Virus record (IMG/VR): IMGVR_UViG_3300017733_000014
Span: 1 to 38,545 of that record
Reading direction: 5' to 3' (one strand)
DNA: 38,545 nucleotides
From: a virus
The translations under genes were made by a program, and so were the position numbers. How positions within the stretch are numbered: the first letter of the stretch is position 1; each line of letters begins with the position of its first letter. The notes beneath the pieces are model-generated. The model saw only the letters and a list, made by a program, of their open reading frames with translations, made no database searches and was not told where the DNA came from. Of the stretch, positions 1 through 5,993 are shown one piece after another.

Positions 1-792
1 ACTATTGGTAGATGGGAAAATCAATTTGAATTTTTATTTGAAGCAGAATATAAAAGACAACAAGGTGAAACATATTTTGATCAACACCATTTTATCAGAT
101 ATGTAGCTGATGATGGTTGTGGTCTTAAGAATTGCTGGAACCATTGGATTGCAAAAGTAGAATATTTAAAAGATGGGTTTGCTGATATTGAATATTTTGA
201 AGCTTCAGAAAGATATAGATATAATGTAAATGGTAACCTTTCCTTTAACATTGGAATTGCACAAAGATTATCTGAACCATATGGATATGATCCATTAGAG
301 GAATGGAAATTATCAAATGGTAATCTACATTATACATTCTTAGCATTAGAAGAAGGGTATACAGTAGAATTTGATGGAGAGGGCGGAGTAGAATACTTTG
401 ACCCATCAGGTAATTCAGTTGCTTCGAGTTCAGAAGTTTGGGAGGCAGTTGTTGTTCCGACAGCATTAGCAGATTATTCAGAAAAGAAAAGAGATGCATT
501 AGATCATGTTATTCAACATTCATGGGTAATAGGATTTGATTATTATAAGTATACTAAAAAAAGTTGGTTACATGCATGGGGCAATTTAATGCCATTACAT
601 TATAGTGATAGCAAAAATGAATTTAGTTATTATAACTATAACGGAGGTCAATGGAAAGATTATTCATTTGGTCTTATATATGGACATTGGTTTAATAAAA
701 ACATTGGAGTATTTGTAGAAGGAAAATATAATAAGTATTGGAATAGAGAATGGCATGGTTTCAGCGCCGGAATTAATTATAGAGTATTTTAG
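1..792 (+). CDS. Outer-membrane beta-barrel protein, 3' part (5' end outside window)
   Basis: Frame 1 is open from the first base to the TAG at 790-792, giving 263 residues with no start, so the gene begins before the window. An internal ATG at 589 would give only 67 residues and is not the true start because the frame continues upstream. The sequence alternates aromatic/hydrophobic and polar residues in short strands, is rich in Tyr, Trp and Asn, has no long hydrophobic helix, and ends in an aromatic residue (R-V-F), as outer-membrane barrels recognised by BAM do. A barrel role in the host outer membrane or as a secreted virion-associated protein is inference. It is followed after 10 bases by a membrane/coiled-coil gene and then by a secreted thioredoxin-fold gene, so the left edge looks like an envelope-directed cluster. 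Confidence 0.65.
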   Translation, partial: TIGRWENQFEFLFEAEYKRQQGETYFDQHHFIRYVADDGCGLKNCWNHWIAKVEYLKDGFADIEYFEASERYRYNVNGNLSFNIGIAQRLSEPYGYDPLEEWKLSNGNLHYTFLALEEGYTVEFDGEGGVEYFDPSGNSVASSSEVWEAVVVPTALADYSEKKRDALDHVIQHSWVIGFDYYKYTKKSWLHAWGNLMPLHYSDSKNEFSYYNYNGGQWKDYSFGLIYGHWFNKNIGVFVEGKYNKYWNREWHGFSAGINYRVF

Positions 793-802
793 GAGAAGAT
801 AA

Positions 803-1087
803 ATGGGAAAAGAATTAAATGAAGATACAAGTTTTAATATTAGTATTAAAACACTAGCAGGTATAGCTGTGCTAATCTTTACAATTGTAGGTATGTGGTT
901 TGCTCTTCAAGCTGATATAGAAGAAGCAAGACAATTACCGGAACCACCTCCTGCAGAAATTACTCGTATGGAGTTTGATATGAAAGATCAATTAGTTCGT
1001 CAAACAATTATGACGACTCAAGAAGATGTGAAGGAACTCAAAGAGTCGATTAAACGTCTAGAAGAAAAAATAGACAAACTTAGATAA
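803..1087 (+). CDS. Small membrane-anchored coiled-coil protein
   Basis: 94 residues preceded by an AGGAGA ribosome site at 791-796. Residues about 15-35 form one hydrophobic helix (L-A-G-I-A-V-L-I-F-T-I-V-G-M), followed by a Pro-rich stretch (L-P-E-P-P-P-A) and a charged C-terminal coiled coil with heptads of Leu, Ile and Val (about 65-94). The shape resembles an inner-membrane spanin subunit or a membrane tether, but there is no overlapping lipoprotein partner, so I do not call it a spanin. It lies between the barrel protein and a secreted thioredoxin-fold protein, which fits an envelope role. Confidence 0.6.
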   Translation: MGKELNEDTSFNISIKTLAGIAVLIFTIVGMWFALQADIEEARQLPEPPPAEITRMEFDMKDQLVRQTIMTTQEDVKELKESIKRLEEKIDKLR

Positions 1088-1097
1088 GGGATAGGTT

Positions 1098-1448
1098 ATG
1101 AAAAAATTATTGATTATATTGTTAGTTGTTTTAGTATCAATTAGTGCATATGGACAATCACCTTGCAAAGATGATGGCATATGTGTAGTACAGTTTAATG
1201 CAGGATTTAATGAAGCTAATAAAGTTCCATGGGTCGGGAAGTTAAATGAATGTAGTACTAAATTTATAGACATTCAAAAAGATACAAAGGCAGCAGGAAA
1301 ATATAAAATAGTAGTTGTACCAACAATTGTAATATATAAGGATGGTGAAGAGGTTGCAAGATTTCAAGCAAATATTATGATGCAAATGGAAGCAAAACAA
1401 AAAGAAATTCAAAGCAAAATAGATGAAATAATAATGGAAGATTTTTAA
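1098..1448 (+). CDS. Secreted thioredoxin-fold protein lacking the CxxC centre
   Basis: 116 residues. An N-terminal signal peptide is clear: M-K-K, a run of Leu/Ile/Val to about residue 16, then S-A-Y-G-Q as a likely cleavage region. The body follows the thioredoxin order: a beta strand V-V-Q-F-N-A, then a helix, a strand F-I-D-I-Q, the cis-proline signature V-V-V-P-T-I-V-I-Y-K-D-G-E-E-V (about 75-88) and a C-terminal helix. The usual W-C-x-x-C is replaced by a segment around A-G-F-N-E-A, and the Cys residues (C-K-D-D-G-I-C near the mature N terminus) are not in the active-site position. It therefore probably does not act as a classical oxidoreductase; a periplasmic binding or inhibitory role is only inference. 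Confidence 0.6.
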   Translation: MKKLLIILLVVLVSISAYGQSPCKDDGICVVQFNAGFNEANKVPWVGKLNECSTKFIDIQKDTKAAGKYKIVVVPTIVIYKDGEEVARFQANIMMQMEAKQKEIQSKIDEIIMEDF

Positions 1449-1452
1449 TCCG

Positions 1453-1467
1453 TATATTTATATAAAA
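1453..1467 (+). promoter_or_regulatory. Putative late promoter (TATATTTATATAAAA)
   Basis: TATATTTATATAAAA ends 12 bases before the ATG at 1479. The same box lies before genes at 23144, 23573, 28121, 36530 and 38168. Its core TATTTATA is the reverse complement of the T4 late box TATAAATA, and the window encodes a gp55-like factor. It would drive the packaging-tag operon. Confidence 0.55.
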
Positions 1468-1478
1468 GGGAAATACCA

Positions 1479-1793
1479 ATGAAAATAAAATTAAAAAACT
1501 TGATATCAGAGGCTACTTTAGATGATCTAGTAAAAACTCCAGCTGGTAGCGAAGCCGGCGGCGATGATGGTGCAACTGATGCTGGATCAGAAGATCCAAA
1601 AGATGTGCAAAAATTGACAGATAAATTCATGAATAACCAATCAATAAAATTAGCTATCAAGAGAATTAATATGAAAACAGAAGTTGCACCTGCAATTATT
1701 GCATTTGCAAATCTTCTTAATCAGCAAGTGCCAGGTTCGTTAACATCTGCCAGACGTCAACAAATCATAAAGGCACTTAGAGACTTATCATAA
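1479..1793 (+). CDS. Putative capsid-packaged internal protein (tag MKIKLKNLISEA)
   Basis: 104 residues. The first 12 (M-K-I-K-L-K-N-L-I-S-E-A) match the tag shared by the following genes and end in hydrophobic-x-Glu-Ala, the cleavage pattern of T4-type prohead protease gp21 (Leu/Ile-x-Glu before Ala/Gly/Ser). Next comes a low-complexity acidic Gly/Asp/Ala stretch (about 20-43) and a helical C-terminal domain with Lys and Arg. It is the first gene after the late promoter at 1453. In T4, internal proteins are loaded by such a targeting peptide, which is then removed; that this protein is packaged is inference from the tag. The mature domain is not recognised. Confidence 0.6.
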   Translation: MKIKLKNLISEATLDDLVKTPAGSEAGGDDGATDAGSEDPKDVQKLTDKFMNNQSIKLAIKRINMKTEVAPAIIAFANLLNQQVPGSLTSARRQQIIKALRDLS

Positions 1794-1805
1794 AGGAGAA
1801 TTGAA

Positions 1806-2420
1806 ATGAATAAATTTGTAAGTACAAATGGTAGATTCAATCATGGAAGATGGTTGAAAGAGTTTAAAGGAGGTAATATAACTGAAGGAACTAAGGCATA
1901 TGAACTAGGAGATATGTGGTCAAATGATTTTGATTATATTGGTATGTTGAAATATGGTGCAGAAAGAGGTTTCTATGAATTAGGATTAGATGCTTTACAA
2001 AAATTATTCAATTCATTTGAAGATGTTAACTACCATAGAGAATCACAAGACTTAGGTAATGCAATTGATTGGATGGAAGATCCAGGTAAAGATGCAAATC
2101 AAGCAGGAGAAAGGATAGAAGATTTTCTAGCTAGATTTAGAAAGAAATGTGCATCTACATTAGATGTGATGGGAGTTAAATGGCAACCAAATCCATCAAT
2201 AGAAAGAAGCATGAGAGAAGCTATTAATGAAGTTGATTATTCAACAATGAGACTTAAATCTAACATTGACCAGAAATGGGATAGTACAGATACAATGCTA
2301 GATGATATGAGACAATTCATTGGAGCATCGGTTGCAGCAAGTGGACCTGATATGGGTAAAGAGTTAGCATCTGCATTAAAATTGTTAATGAACTTTGCCG
2401 AAGGCGAGTCTAGAGGATAG
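1806..2420 (+). CDS. Uncharacterised protein, possibly virion-associated
   Basis: 204 residues with an AAAGGAG site at 1793-1799. The N-terminal region contains F-K-G-G-N-I-T-E-G, which has the I-x-E-G form of a prohead-protease site at about residue 26, although the start lacks the M-I-K-L-K tag. The rest is acidic and helical, with several Met-Asp-Asp repeats and many aromatic residues. It lies between two tagged genes in the same operon with 2-12 base gaps, so a late, head-related role is plausible. I do not recognise the family. Confidence 0.5.
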   Translation: MNKFVSTNGRFNHGRWLKEFKGGNITEGTKAYELGDMWSNDFDYIGMLKYGAERGFYELGLDALQKLFNSFEDVNYHRESQDLGNAIDWMEDPGKDANQAGERIEDFLARFRKKCASTLDVMGVKWQPNPSIERSMREAINEVDYSTMRLKSNIDQKWDSTDTMLDDMRQFIGASVAASGPDMGKELASALKLLMNFAEGESRG

Positions 2421-2422
2421 AT

Positions 2423-2647
2423 ATGAGTATGTTCAATATATTTAAAAACGATAATGAATGGAATGAAAAGAATGTAGTAGGATTTATTGCATTCGTAGTA
2501 ATGGTACTATTTGCCTTGTTAGACTTATTTACAGGGTATTTGGGAAAGGATTTAGTAATCAATGAAACAATATATGACTCATTCACACTTGTAGTGTTAG
2601 GATGCTTCGGTATTGCCGGATTAGAAAAATTTGCAGGGAAGAAATAA
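2423..2647 (+). CDS. Two-helix membrane protein, holin-like in shape
   Basis: 74 residues. The N terminus is charged (F-K-N-D-N-E-W-N-E-K-N) and is followed by two hydrophobic helices at about 18-40 (V-V-G-F-I-A-F-V-V-M-V-L-F-A-L-L) and 50-68 (F-T-L-V-V-L-G-C-F-G-I-A-G-L), ending in K-K. The size and topology fit a class II holin, and a TAATG overlap couples it to the next gene. It is not beside the lytic transglycosylase (6286), so holin is only one option. Confidence 0.5.
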   Translation: MSMFNIFKNDNEWNEKNVVGFIAFVVMVLFALLDLFTGYLGKDLVINETIYDSFTLVVLGCFGIAGLEKFAGKK

Positions 2648-3273
2648 TGAAACTAAAGTCACTATTCAAAGAAGAATTAAATTTATCAAGTGTTAAAACA
2701 CAATTATTAGCACTTAGTAAAAAATATCCAGGTGAAGGTAAATTAACTGAAGCTTTCAAGAAAGGTGATAAAGTAAAATATCTAGGACATCCAGCTGTTA
2801 TAACACATGTTGAAGATAAAATGGGTAAAACTTATTATAGTGTATCATATAATAAAGGCACAGGTAAGACTAAAGCACGTATGATATTATCAACTGATGG
2901 ATCTATTACTGAAGCTTCCGAAACAACAATACATATAAACAAAACTTTAGGATTAGAAATAGTTGAATCCGCAAAACCTGTAGTGTTTCAGGAAGCAGAA
3001 TATCAAGGAAAGAAAGTGAAGTTAGGTAAAGTTAAGAGAGGTGGGTCTAGGAAGTTCTATGTATATGTTAACAATCCAAAGACAGGAAATGTTAAAAAGG
3101 TTTCATTTGGAGATAATACAGGTTTAAGTATTAAAACAAAAGATCCAAAGAAAAGAAAATCTTTCAAAGCAAGACACAAATGCGATCAAAAGAAAGATAG
3201 AACATCTGCAGGATATTGGTCATGTAGAATGTGGTCAGGACCAGATGCAGTTAAAAATATGTTGAAAAAATGA
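2647..3273 (+). CDS. Putative packaged protein with several prohead-protease-like sites and an SH3/KOW-like segment
   Basis: 208 residues. ATG 2647 overlaps the upstream stop (TAATG); an in-frame ATG at 2602 inside the upstream gene is rejected. The start M-K-L-K-S-L-F-K-E-E-L is a variant of the neighbouring tag. Three more hydrophobic-x-Glu-Ala sites occur: L-T-E-A (33-36), I-T-E-A (87-90) and F-Q-E-A (114-117), as expected of a core protein processed into pieces. Residues 38-82 (G-D-K-V-K-Y-L-G-H-P-A) look like a small KOW/SH3 barrel. A basic Cys-containing tail (170-198, A-R-H-K-C-D-Q-K-K-D then G-Y-W-S-C-R-M-W) resembles a motif I recall from marine T4-like phage virion proteins. Function in the head is inference. 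Confidence 0.55.
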   Translation: MKLKSLFKEELNLSSVKTQLLALSKKYPGEGKLTEAFKKGDKVKYLGHPAVITHVEDKMGKTYYSVSYNKGTGKTKARMILSTDGSITEASETTIHINKTLGLEIVESAKPVVFQEAEYQGKKVKLGKVKRGGSRKFYVYVNNPKTGNVKKVSFGDNTGLSIKTKDPKKRKSFKARHKCDQKKDRTSAGYWSCRMWSGPDAVKNMLKK

Positions 3274-3299
3274 TAAAACTAAAAGACATATTATTCGAA
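3270..3299 (+). repeat. Tag-coding repeat, copy 1
   Basis: About 30 bases beginning ATGATAAAACTAAAAGACAT code the tag M-I-K-L-K-D-I-L-F-E. It is about 25/30 identical to the copy at 3806. Similarity to the other copies stops where the bodies begin. Confidence 0.7.
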
Positions 3300-3809
3300 G
3301 TTAAAAAACTTGAAACAAAGATATTTGATCAAGGTGCATTACAAGACTCAATGAAACAAATAAGAAAGCTGGTTGGTATTGAAGAAGCAGATGAAAAATT
3401 TCCATCTAATAAAAAAGTTACATATGAAGAATTCAGATTTGCAAATGGCACAGGAGGATTCTCTTTCAGATGGACACATGGAGTAAAATGGGGTGGACGT
3501 TTATCATTATCTATTAAGGGAGATGGTTCACATGAAATAGAAACTCTTTCTAGGTATGGAGATAAAGAGTTTAGCCAAACAGTTAAGAATCAAAATTATC
3601 TAAGAGACCTCAAAACATGGAGAGATCTAACTAACTTGAATCAGCAGACAATTATTAGTAGTGCTATGGCATCAATCAAAAAGTTTGAAAGACAAGCAGA
3701 ACAAGCTTTTGAAAAGGATAGAGATGCTCAAGCAGCTTATTATGGAGCAAAAGCTGATACAGGAAGGATAGGATATGGCTTATCATCACAACCAAGGAGA
3801 AGACAATGA
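3270..3809 (+). CDS. Putative packaged protein (tag MIKLKDILFEV)
   Basis: 179 residues. The start overlaps the previous stop in ATGATAAAA. The first 10 residues match the tag family, but position 11 is Val rather than Ala/Gly/Ser, so cleavage there may be weak or absent. The body holds a strand-rich part with F-R-F-A-N-G-T-G-G-F-S-F-R-W (about 56-69), then helices, and ends in a basic P-R-R-R-Q. No family recognised. The gene belongs to a run of four starts that are almost identical at DNA level. Confidence 0.55.
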   Translation: MIKLKDILFEVKKLETKIFDQGALQDSMKQIRKLVGIEEADEKFPSNKKVTYEEFRFANGTGGFSFRWTHGVKWGGRLSLSIKGDGSHEIETLSRYGDKEFSQTVKNQNYLRDLKTWRDLTNLNQQTIISSAMASIKKFERQAEQAFEKDRDAQAAYYGAKADTGRIGYGLSSQPRRRQ

Positions 3810-3835
3810 TAAAACTAAAAAATATATTAAATGAA
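3806..3835 (+). repeat. Tag-coding repeat, copy 2
   Basis: Begins ATGATAAAACTAAAAAATAT and codes M-I-K-L-K-N-I-L-N-E. It is 28/30 identical to the copy at 4114. Its first bases ATGA include the stop codon of the upstream gene. Confidence 0.75.
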
Positions 3836-4117
3836 GCAAAAGGTAAATACATGATAGGCCTTAAAGTTGTATCTGCAGATAAGGCGTTATCATATATGTA
3901 TTCAAATCCTAGCAAACCTTTAGGCAAAGGCAGTGATGGTGGACCTCCTAAATGGTATATGACAAATTCAGTCCCAGAGACAGATAGAAGAACTAAATGG
4001 GATACAATAGAAGCTGATATGCCAGCATTAGAAAAAAAATATGGCAAAGGAAATGTAGTAGTAGCCGGCAATACAGGTGGTGGTGATCCAGTAGTACAAG
4101 TATATATGAAATCATGA
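3806..4117 (+). CDS. Putative packaged protein (tag MIKLKNILNEA)
   Basis: 103 residues. This has the best form of the tag, M-I-K-L-K-N-I-L-N-E followed by Ala, which matches the T4 gp21 cleavage rule, leaving a mature protein of about 93 residues. The mature part contains a Gly/Pro-rich loop (G-K-G-S-D-G-G-P-P-K-W) and a Gly-rich C-terminal strand region (V-V-V-A-G-N-T-G-G-G-D-P-V-V-Q-V). The start is ATGA-coupled to the gene before and the stop to the gene after. No family recognised; delivery with the DNA into the host is the inferred role. Confidence 0.6.
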   Translation: MIKLKNILNEAKGKYMIGLKVVSADKALSYMYSNPSKPLGKGSDGGPPKWYMTNSVPETDRRTKWDTIEADMPALEKKYGKGNVVVAGNTGGGDPVVQVYMKS

Positions 4118-4143
4118 TAAAATTAAAAAACATATTAAATGAA
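4114..4143 (+). repeat. Tag-coding repeat, copy 3
   Basis: Begins ATGATAAAATTAAAAAACAT, 28/30 identical to copy 2. It carries the upstream stop inside ATGA. Confidence 0.75.
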
Positions 4144-4425
4144 GATATACCAGAATTTTCTACTAAAGCAGAATCAATAGAATATGAAATGGAAAAAATT
4201 CAAAAAGGTGTTAGAATATCAGAAAGAGAGCCTGGTAAATTTAGAGCACGATGGTCATATGTAAGACAACCATTATCATCTGCAGATTGGAGAGCATCAC
4301 TTAAACTAGTTATGGATGCAGGAGGAAAGATTGATAAAGAATGGACTAGGAATGATTATGAAGCAAATTATGAAAGAGAAGAGCCGCCAGAATGGGTTCC
4401 TTCAATATACTTCTCATTAAGGTAA
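4114..4425 (+). CDS. Putative packaged protein (tag MIKLKNILNED)
   Basis: 103 residues. The first 10 are identical to the previous gene, then the sequences share nothing. Residue 11 is Asp, so cleavage by a gp21-like enzyme would be off-consensus. The mature part is charged, with many Trp and Arg residues (F-R-A-R-W-S-Y-V-R-Q, D-W-R-A-S-L-K), suggesting a small mixed alpha/beta fold. Coupled by ATGA to the upstream gene. No family recognised. Confidence 0.58.
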   Translation: MIKLKNILNEDIPEFSTKAESIEYEMEKIQKGVRISEREPGKFRARWSYVRQPLSSADWRASLKLVMDAGGKIDKEWTRNDYEANYEREEPPEWVPSIYFSLR

Positions 4426-4428
4426 GAT

Positions 4429-4458
4429 ATGATAAAACTAAAAAACATATTAACAGAA
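4429..4458 (+). repeat. Tag-coding repeat, copy 4
   Basis: Begins ATGATAAAACTAAAAAACAT, 27/30 identical to copy 3. Here the upstream gene stops a few bases earlier, so there is no overlap. Confidence 0.75.
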
Positions 4459-4917
4459 TCACCAGAAGACCAAATCAAACAATGTCCTACTGCAACACAG
4501 AAGCTTAAAGTAAACACTGCAAATAGAGATAGAGCAATTCAAGCCGATTTCATTAAGTATGGACCTCTCAACGTTGAACAGCCAGGTGACTATTGGAAAG
4601 AGATAGCAAAGAAATGGAATACAACAGAAGAAGCAGCAATGAAATCCAAATGTATGTCATGTACAGCTTTTGATGTATCGCCAAGAATGTTAGAATGTAT
4701 ACCAGGAGAAACATCTGAGCCAGTTAGAGATGAATTTGGTATATTAGGTTATTGTTGGATGCATCATTTCAAATGTCATTCTGCAAGATCATGCAACACA
4801 TGGGCAGCTGGAGGTCCTATCAAAGAAGATGAAAAGTCATTCGAATGGCAAAAAAGAAATCTTAAATTAGCATTAGACCCAGATCCAATTGATCCAACAA
4901 TGTATAAAGATGAGTAA
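4429..4917 (+). CDS. Putative packaged Cys/His-rich protein (tag MIKLKNILTES)
   Basis: 162 residues. The tag ends I-L-T-E before Ser, which fits the gp21 rule. The middle holds a dense set of Cys and His: C-M-S-C-T-A-F-D (about 75-82), M-L-E-C, G-Y-C-W-M-H-H-F-K-C-H-S-A-R-S-C-N-T-W (about 108-126). This looks like a metal-binding or disulfide module; I recall similar Cys-rich proteins in marine T4-like phages but assign no function. It runs directly into the DUF5872-like gene. Confidence 0.55.
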   Translation: MIKLKNILTESPEDQIKQCPTATQKLKVNTANRDRAIQADFIKYGPLNVEQPGDYWKEIAKKWNTTEEAAMKSKCMSCTAFDVSPRMLECIPGETSEPVRDEFGILGYCWMHHFKCHSARSCNTWAAGGPIKEDEKSFEWQKRNLKLALDPDPIDPTMYKDE

Positions 4918-4918
4918 T

Positions 4919-5515
4919 ATGTTAAATCTTAAAGATATATTAGAAGGTACAAGATGTTGGAAAGGATATGAAAAGAAAGGCACTAAAAAGCTTTTTGGTA
5001 AAACAGTTCCTAATTGTGTTAAGAAGGAAAGCAAATTACCAGATGATGATATTGCAGAAGATTTAAGAAAATGGGTAAAACAAAAGTGGGTTGATATATC
5101 TAGAAAAAAGAAAGGCGGCGGACATCCTGCATGTGGAGCTTCAGCAGGTAAGAAATCTAGAAAAGGTGGTAAGAGAGCTTATCCAAAATGTGTTCCTGCT
5201 AGTAAGGCAGCCGGCATGAGTAAGAAAGATAAATCATCAGCTACCAGAAGAAAAAGAGCAGTATACAAAAATAAAGCTAAAGGTGGCAAGCCGCCTAAAA
5301 AAGCAAAAAATGTTTCAACAAAAGCAGAATCTATATTAAGAGAAAAATTCATTCAGCGTTTAGAACAAATGAATGAAAAGGCAAAACGAGATAAATGTTA
5401 CTACAAAGTTAAATCTCGATATGATGTTTGGCCATCTGCATATGGATCATTATCATTATCCAAATGTAGAAAAGTTGGCGCTGCCAATTGGGGCAACAAA
5501 TCTAAAAAGAAATAA
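4919..5515 (+). CDS. Highly basic DUF5872-like protein, putative packaged DNA-binding protein
   Basis: 198 residues. ATG 4919 starts right after the upstream stop (4915-4917), giving M-L-N-L-K-D-I-L-E-G, a tag variant with the permitted I-L-E before Gly. Three modules follow: a Cys module (10-35, G-T-R-C-W-K-G-Y to V-P-N-C-V-K-K); a DUF5872-like module (about 45-125) with W-V-D-I-S-R-K-K-K-G-G-G and R-A-Y-P-K-C-V-P; and a C-terminal module (159-186, C-Y-Y-K-V-K-S-R-Y then W-P-S-A-Y). These modules recur in marine phage and giant-virus proteins. Lys and Arg make up roughly a third of the chain, so DNA condensation in the head is a reasonable inference. It is the last gene of the late operon. 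Confidence 0.6.
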   Translation: MLNLKDILEGTRCWKGYEKKGTKKLFGKTVPNCVKKESKLPDDDIAEDLRKWVKQKWVDISRKKKGGGHPACGASAGKKSRKGGKRAYPKCVPASKAAGMSKKDKSSATRRKRAVYKNKAKGGKPPKKAKNVSTKAESILREKFIQRLEQMNEKAKRDKCYYKVKSRYDVWPSAYGSLSLSKCRKVGAANWGNKSKKK

Positions 5516-5526
5516 CCATTCAAATA

Positions 5527-5558
5527 TTTGCCTAATTGAATTATTTTTCTTATATTTA
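5527..5558 (+). promoter_or_regulatory. Bacteroidota-type promoter TTTG-N20-TATATTTA
   Basis: TTTG at 5527-5530, a 20-base spacer, then TATATTTATA at 5551-5560. It matches the Bacteroidota primary-sigma pattern (TTTG, 19-21 bases, TAnnTTTG-like) and seven other copies in this window. It lies 28 bases before the ATG at 5588. Confidence 0.75.
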
Positions 5559-5587
5559 TATTATAAATGATAGGAGTTAAGAACAAT

Positions 5588-5785
5588 ATGGAGAATTATT
5601 TGGATCTCACAATAGAAGAGGTGTATGATGTCATTACTGAAATCAATGTATGGCCGCCATCCTTTTCTGAGCCAAAAAAAATCAAGTTCTTGAATTCCAT
5701 GATTAAATATTTTATTGAGAAGGAAGAATATGAAAAATGTCAACAACTCCAAAACATCATCAATGAACTGGAAGATAATCAGTAG
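5588..5785 (+). CDS. Small acidic helical protein
   Basis: 65 residues from ATG 5588 (M-E-N-Y-L-D-L-T). An in-frame ATG at 5567 lies only a few bases past the promoter's -7 box, so 5588 is preferred; other genes with this promoter start 20-28 bases after the box. The protein is helical and charged and ends I-I-N-E-L-E-D-N. It is the first gene of the early-type unit that leads to the ClpS-like gene. No family recognised. Confidence 0.5.
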   Translation: MENYLDLTIEEVYDVITEINVWPPSFSEPKKIKFLNSMIKYFIEKEEYEKCQQLQNIINELEDNQ

Positions 5786-5969
5786 AAAAATTGATGTAGC
5801 AGAAATTGGTCATAATGATACTCAAGATATATTTTTAGTATACGTTAATGACGGAATAAAAAATATCGAAGCAAGACAAGCATTTGGTCTTGCAGATAGA
5901 ACAAAAGTTACAAAAGAATTTATCAATAGATATAGTGAATATATTGATAAAATAGAACATGAAGATTAG
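5763..5969 (+). CDS. Small hypothetical protein
   Basis: 68 residues from ATG 5763 (M-N-W-K-I-I-S-R-K-I-D-V), overlapping the upstream gene by 23 bases. Longer in-frame starts at 5715 and 5730 would bury more of the upstream gene. The pattern is strand-strand-helix, with I-F-L-V-Y-V-N-D-G-I-K and a charged C-terminal helix. No family recognised. Confidence 0.45.
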   Translation: MNWKIISRKIDVAEIGHNDTQDIFLVYVNDGIKNIEARQAFGLADRTKVTKEFINRYSEYIDKIEHED

Positions 5970-5993
5970 TTATGTGGACAACAACAACAACAT

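Noticed and set aside
245-499. 84-codon minus-strand frame at the left edge
   Set aside because: It is a shadow of the long plus-strand barrel frame and has low-complexity Leu/Ile-rich content without start signals.
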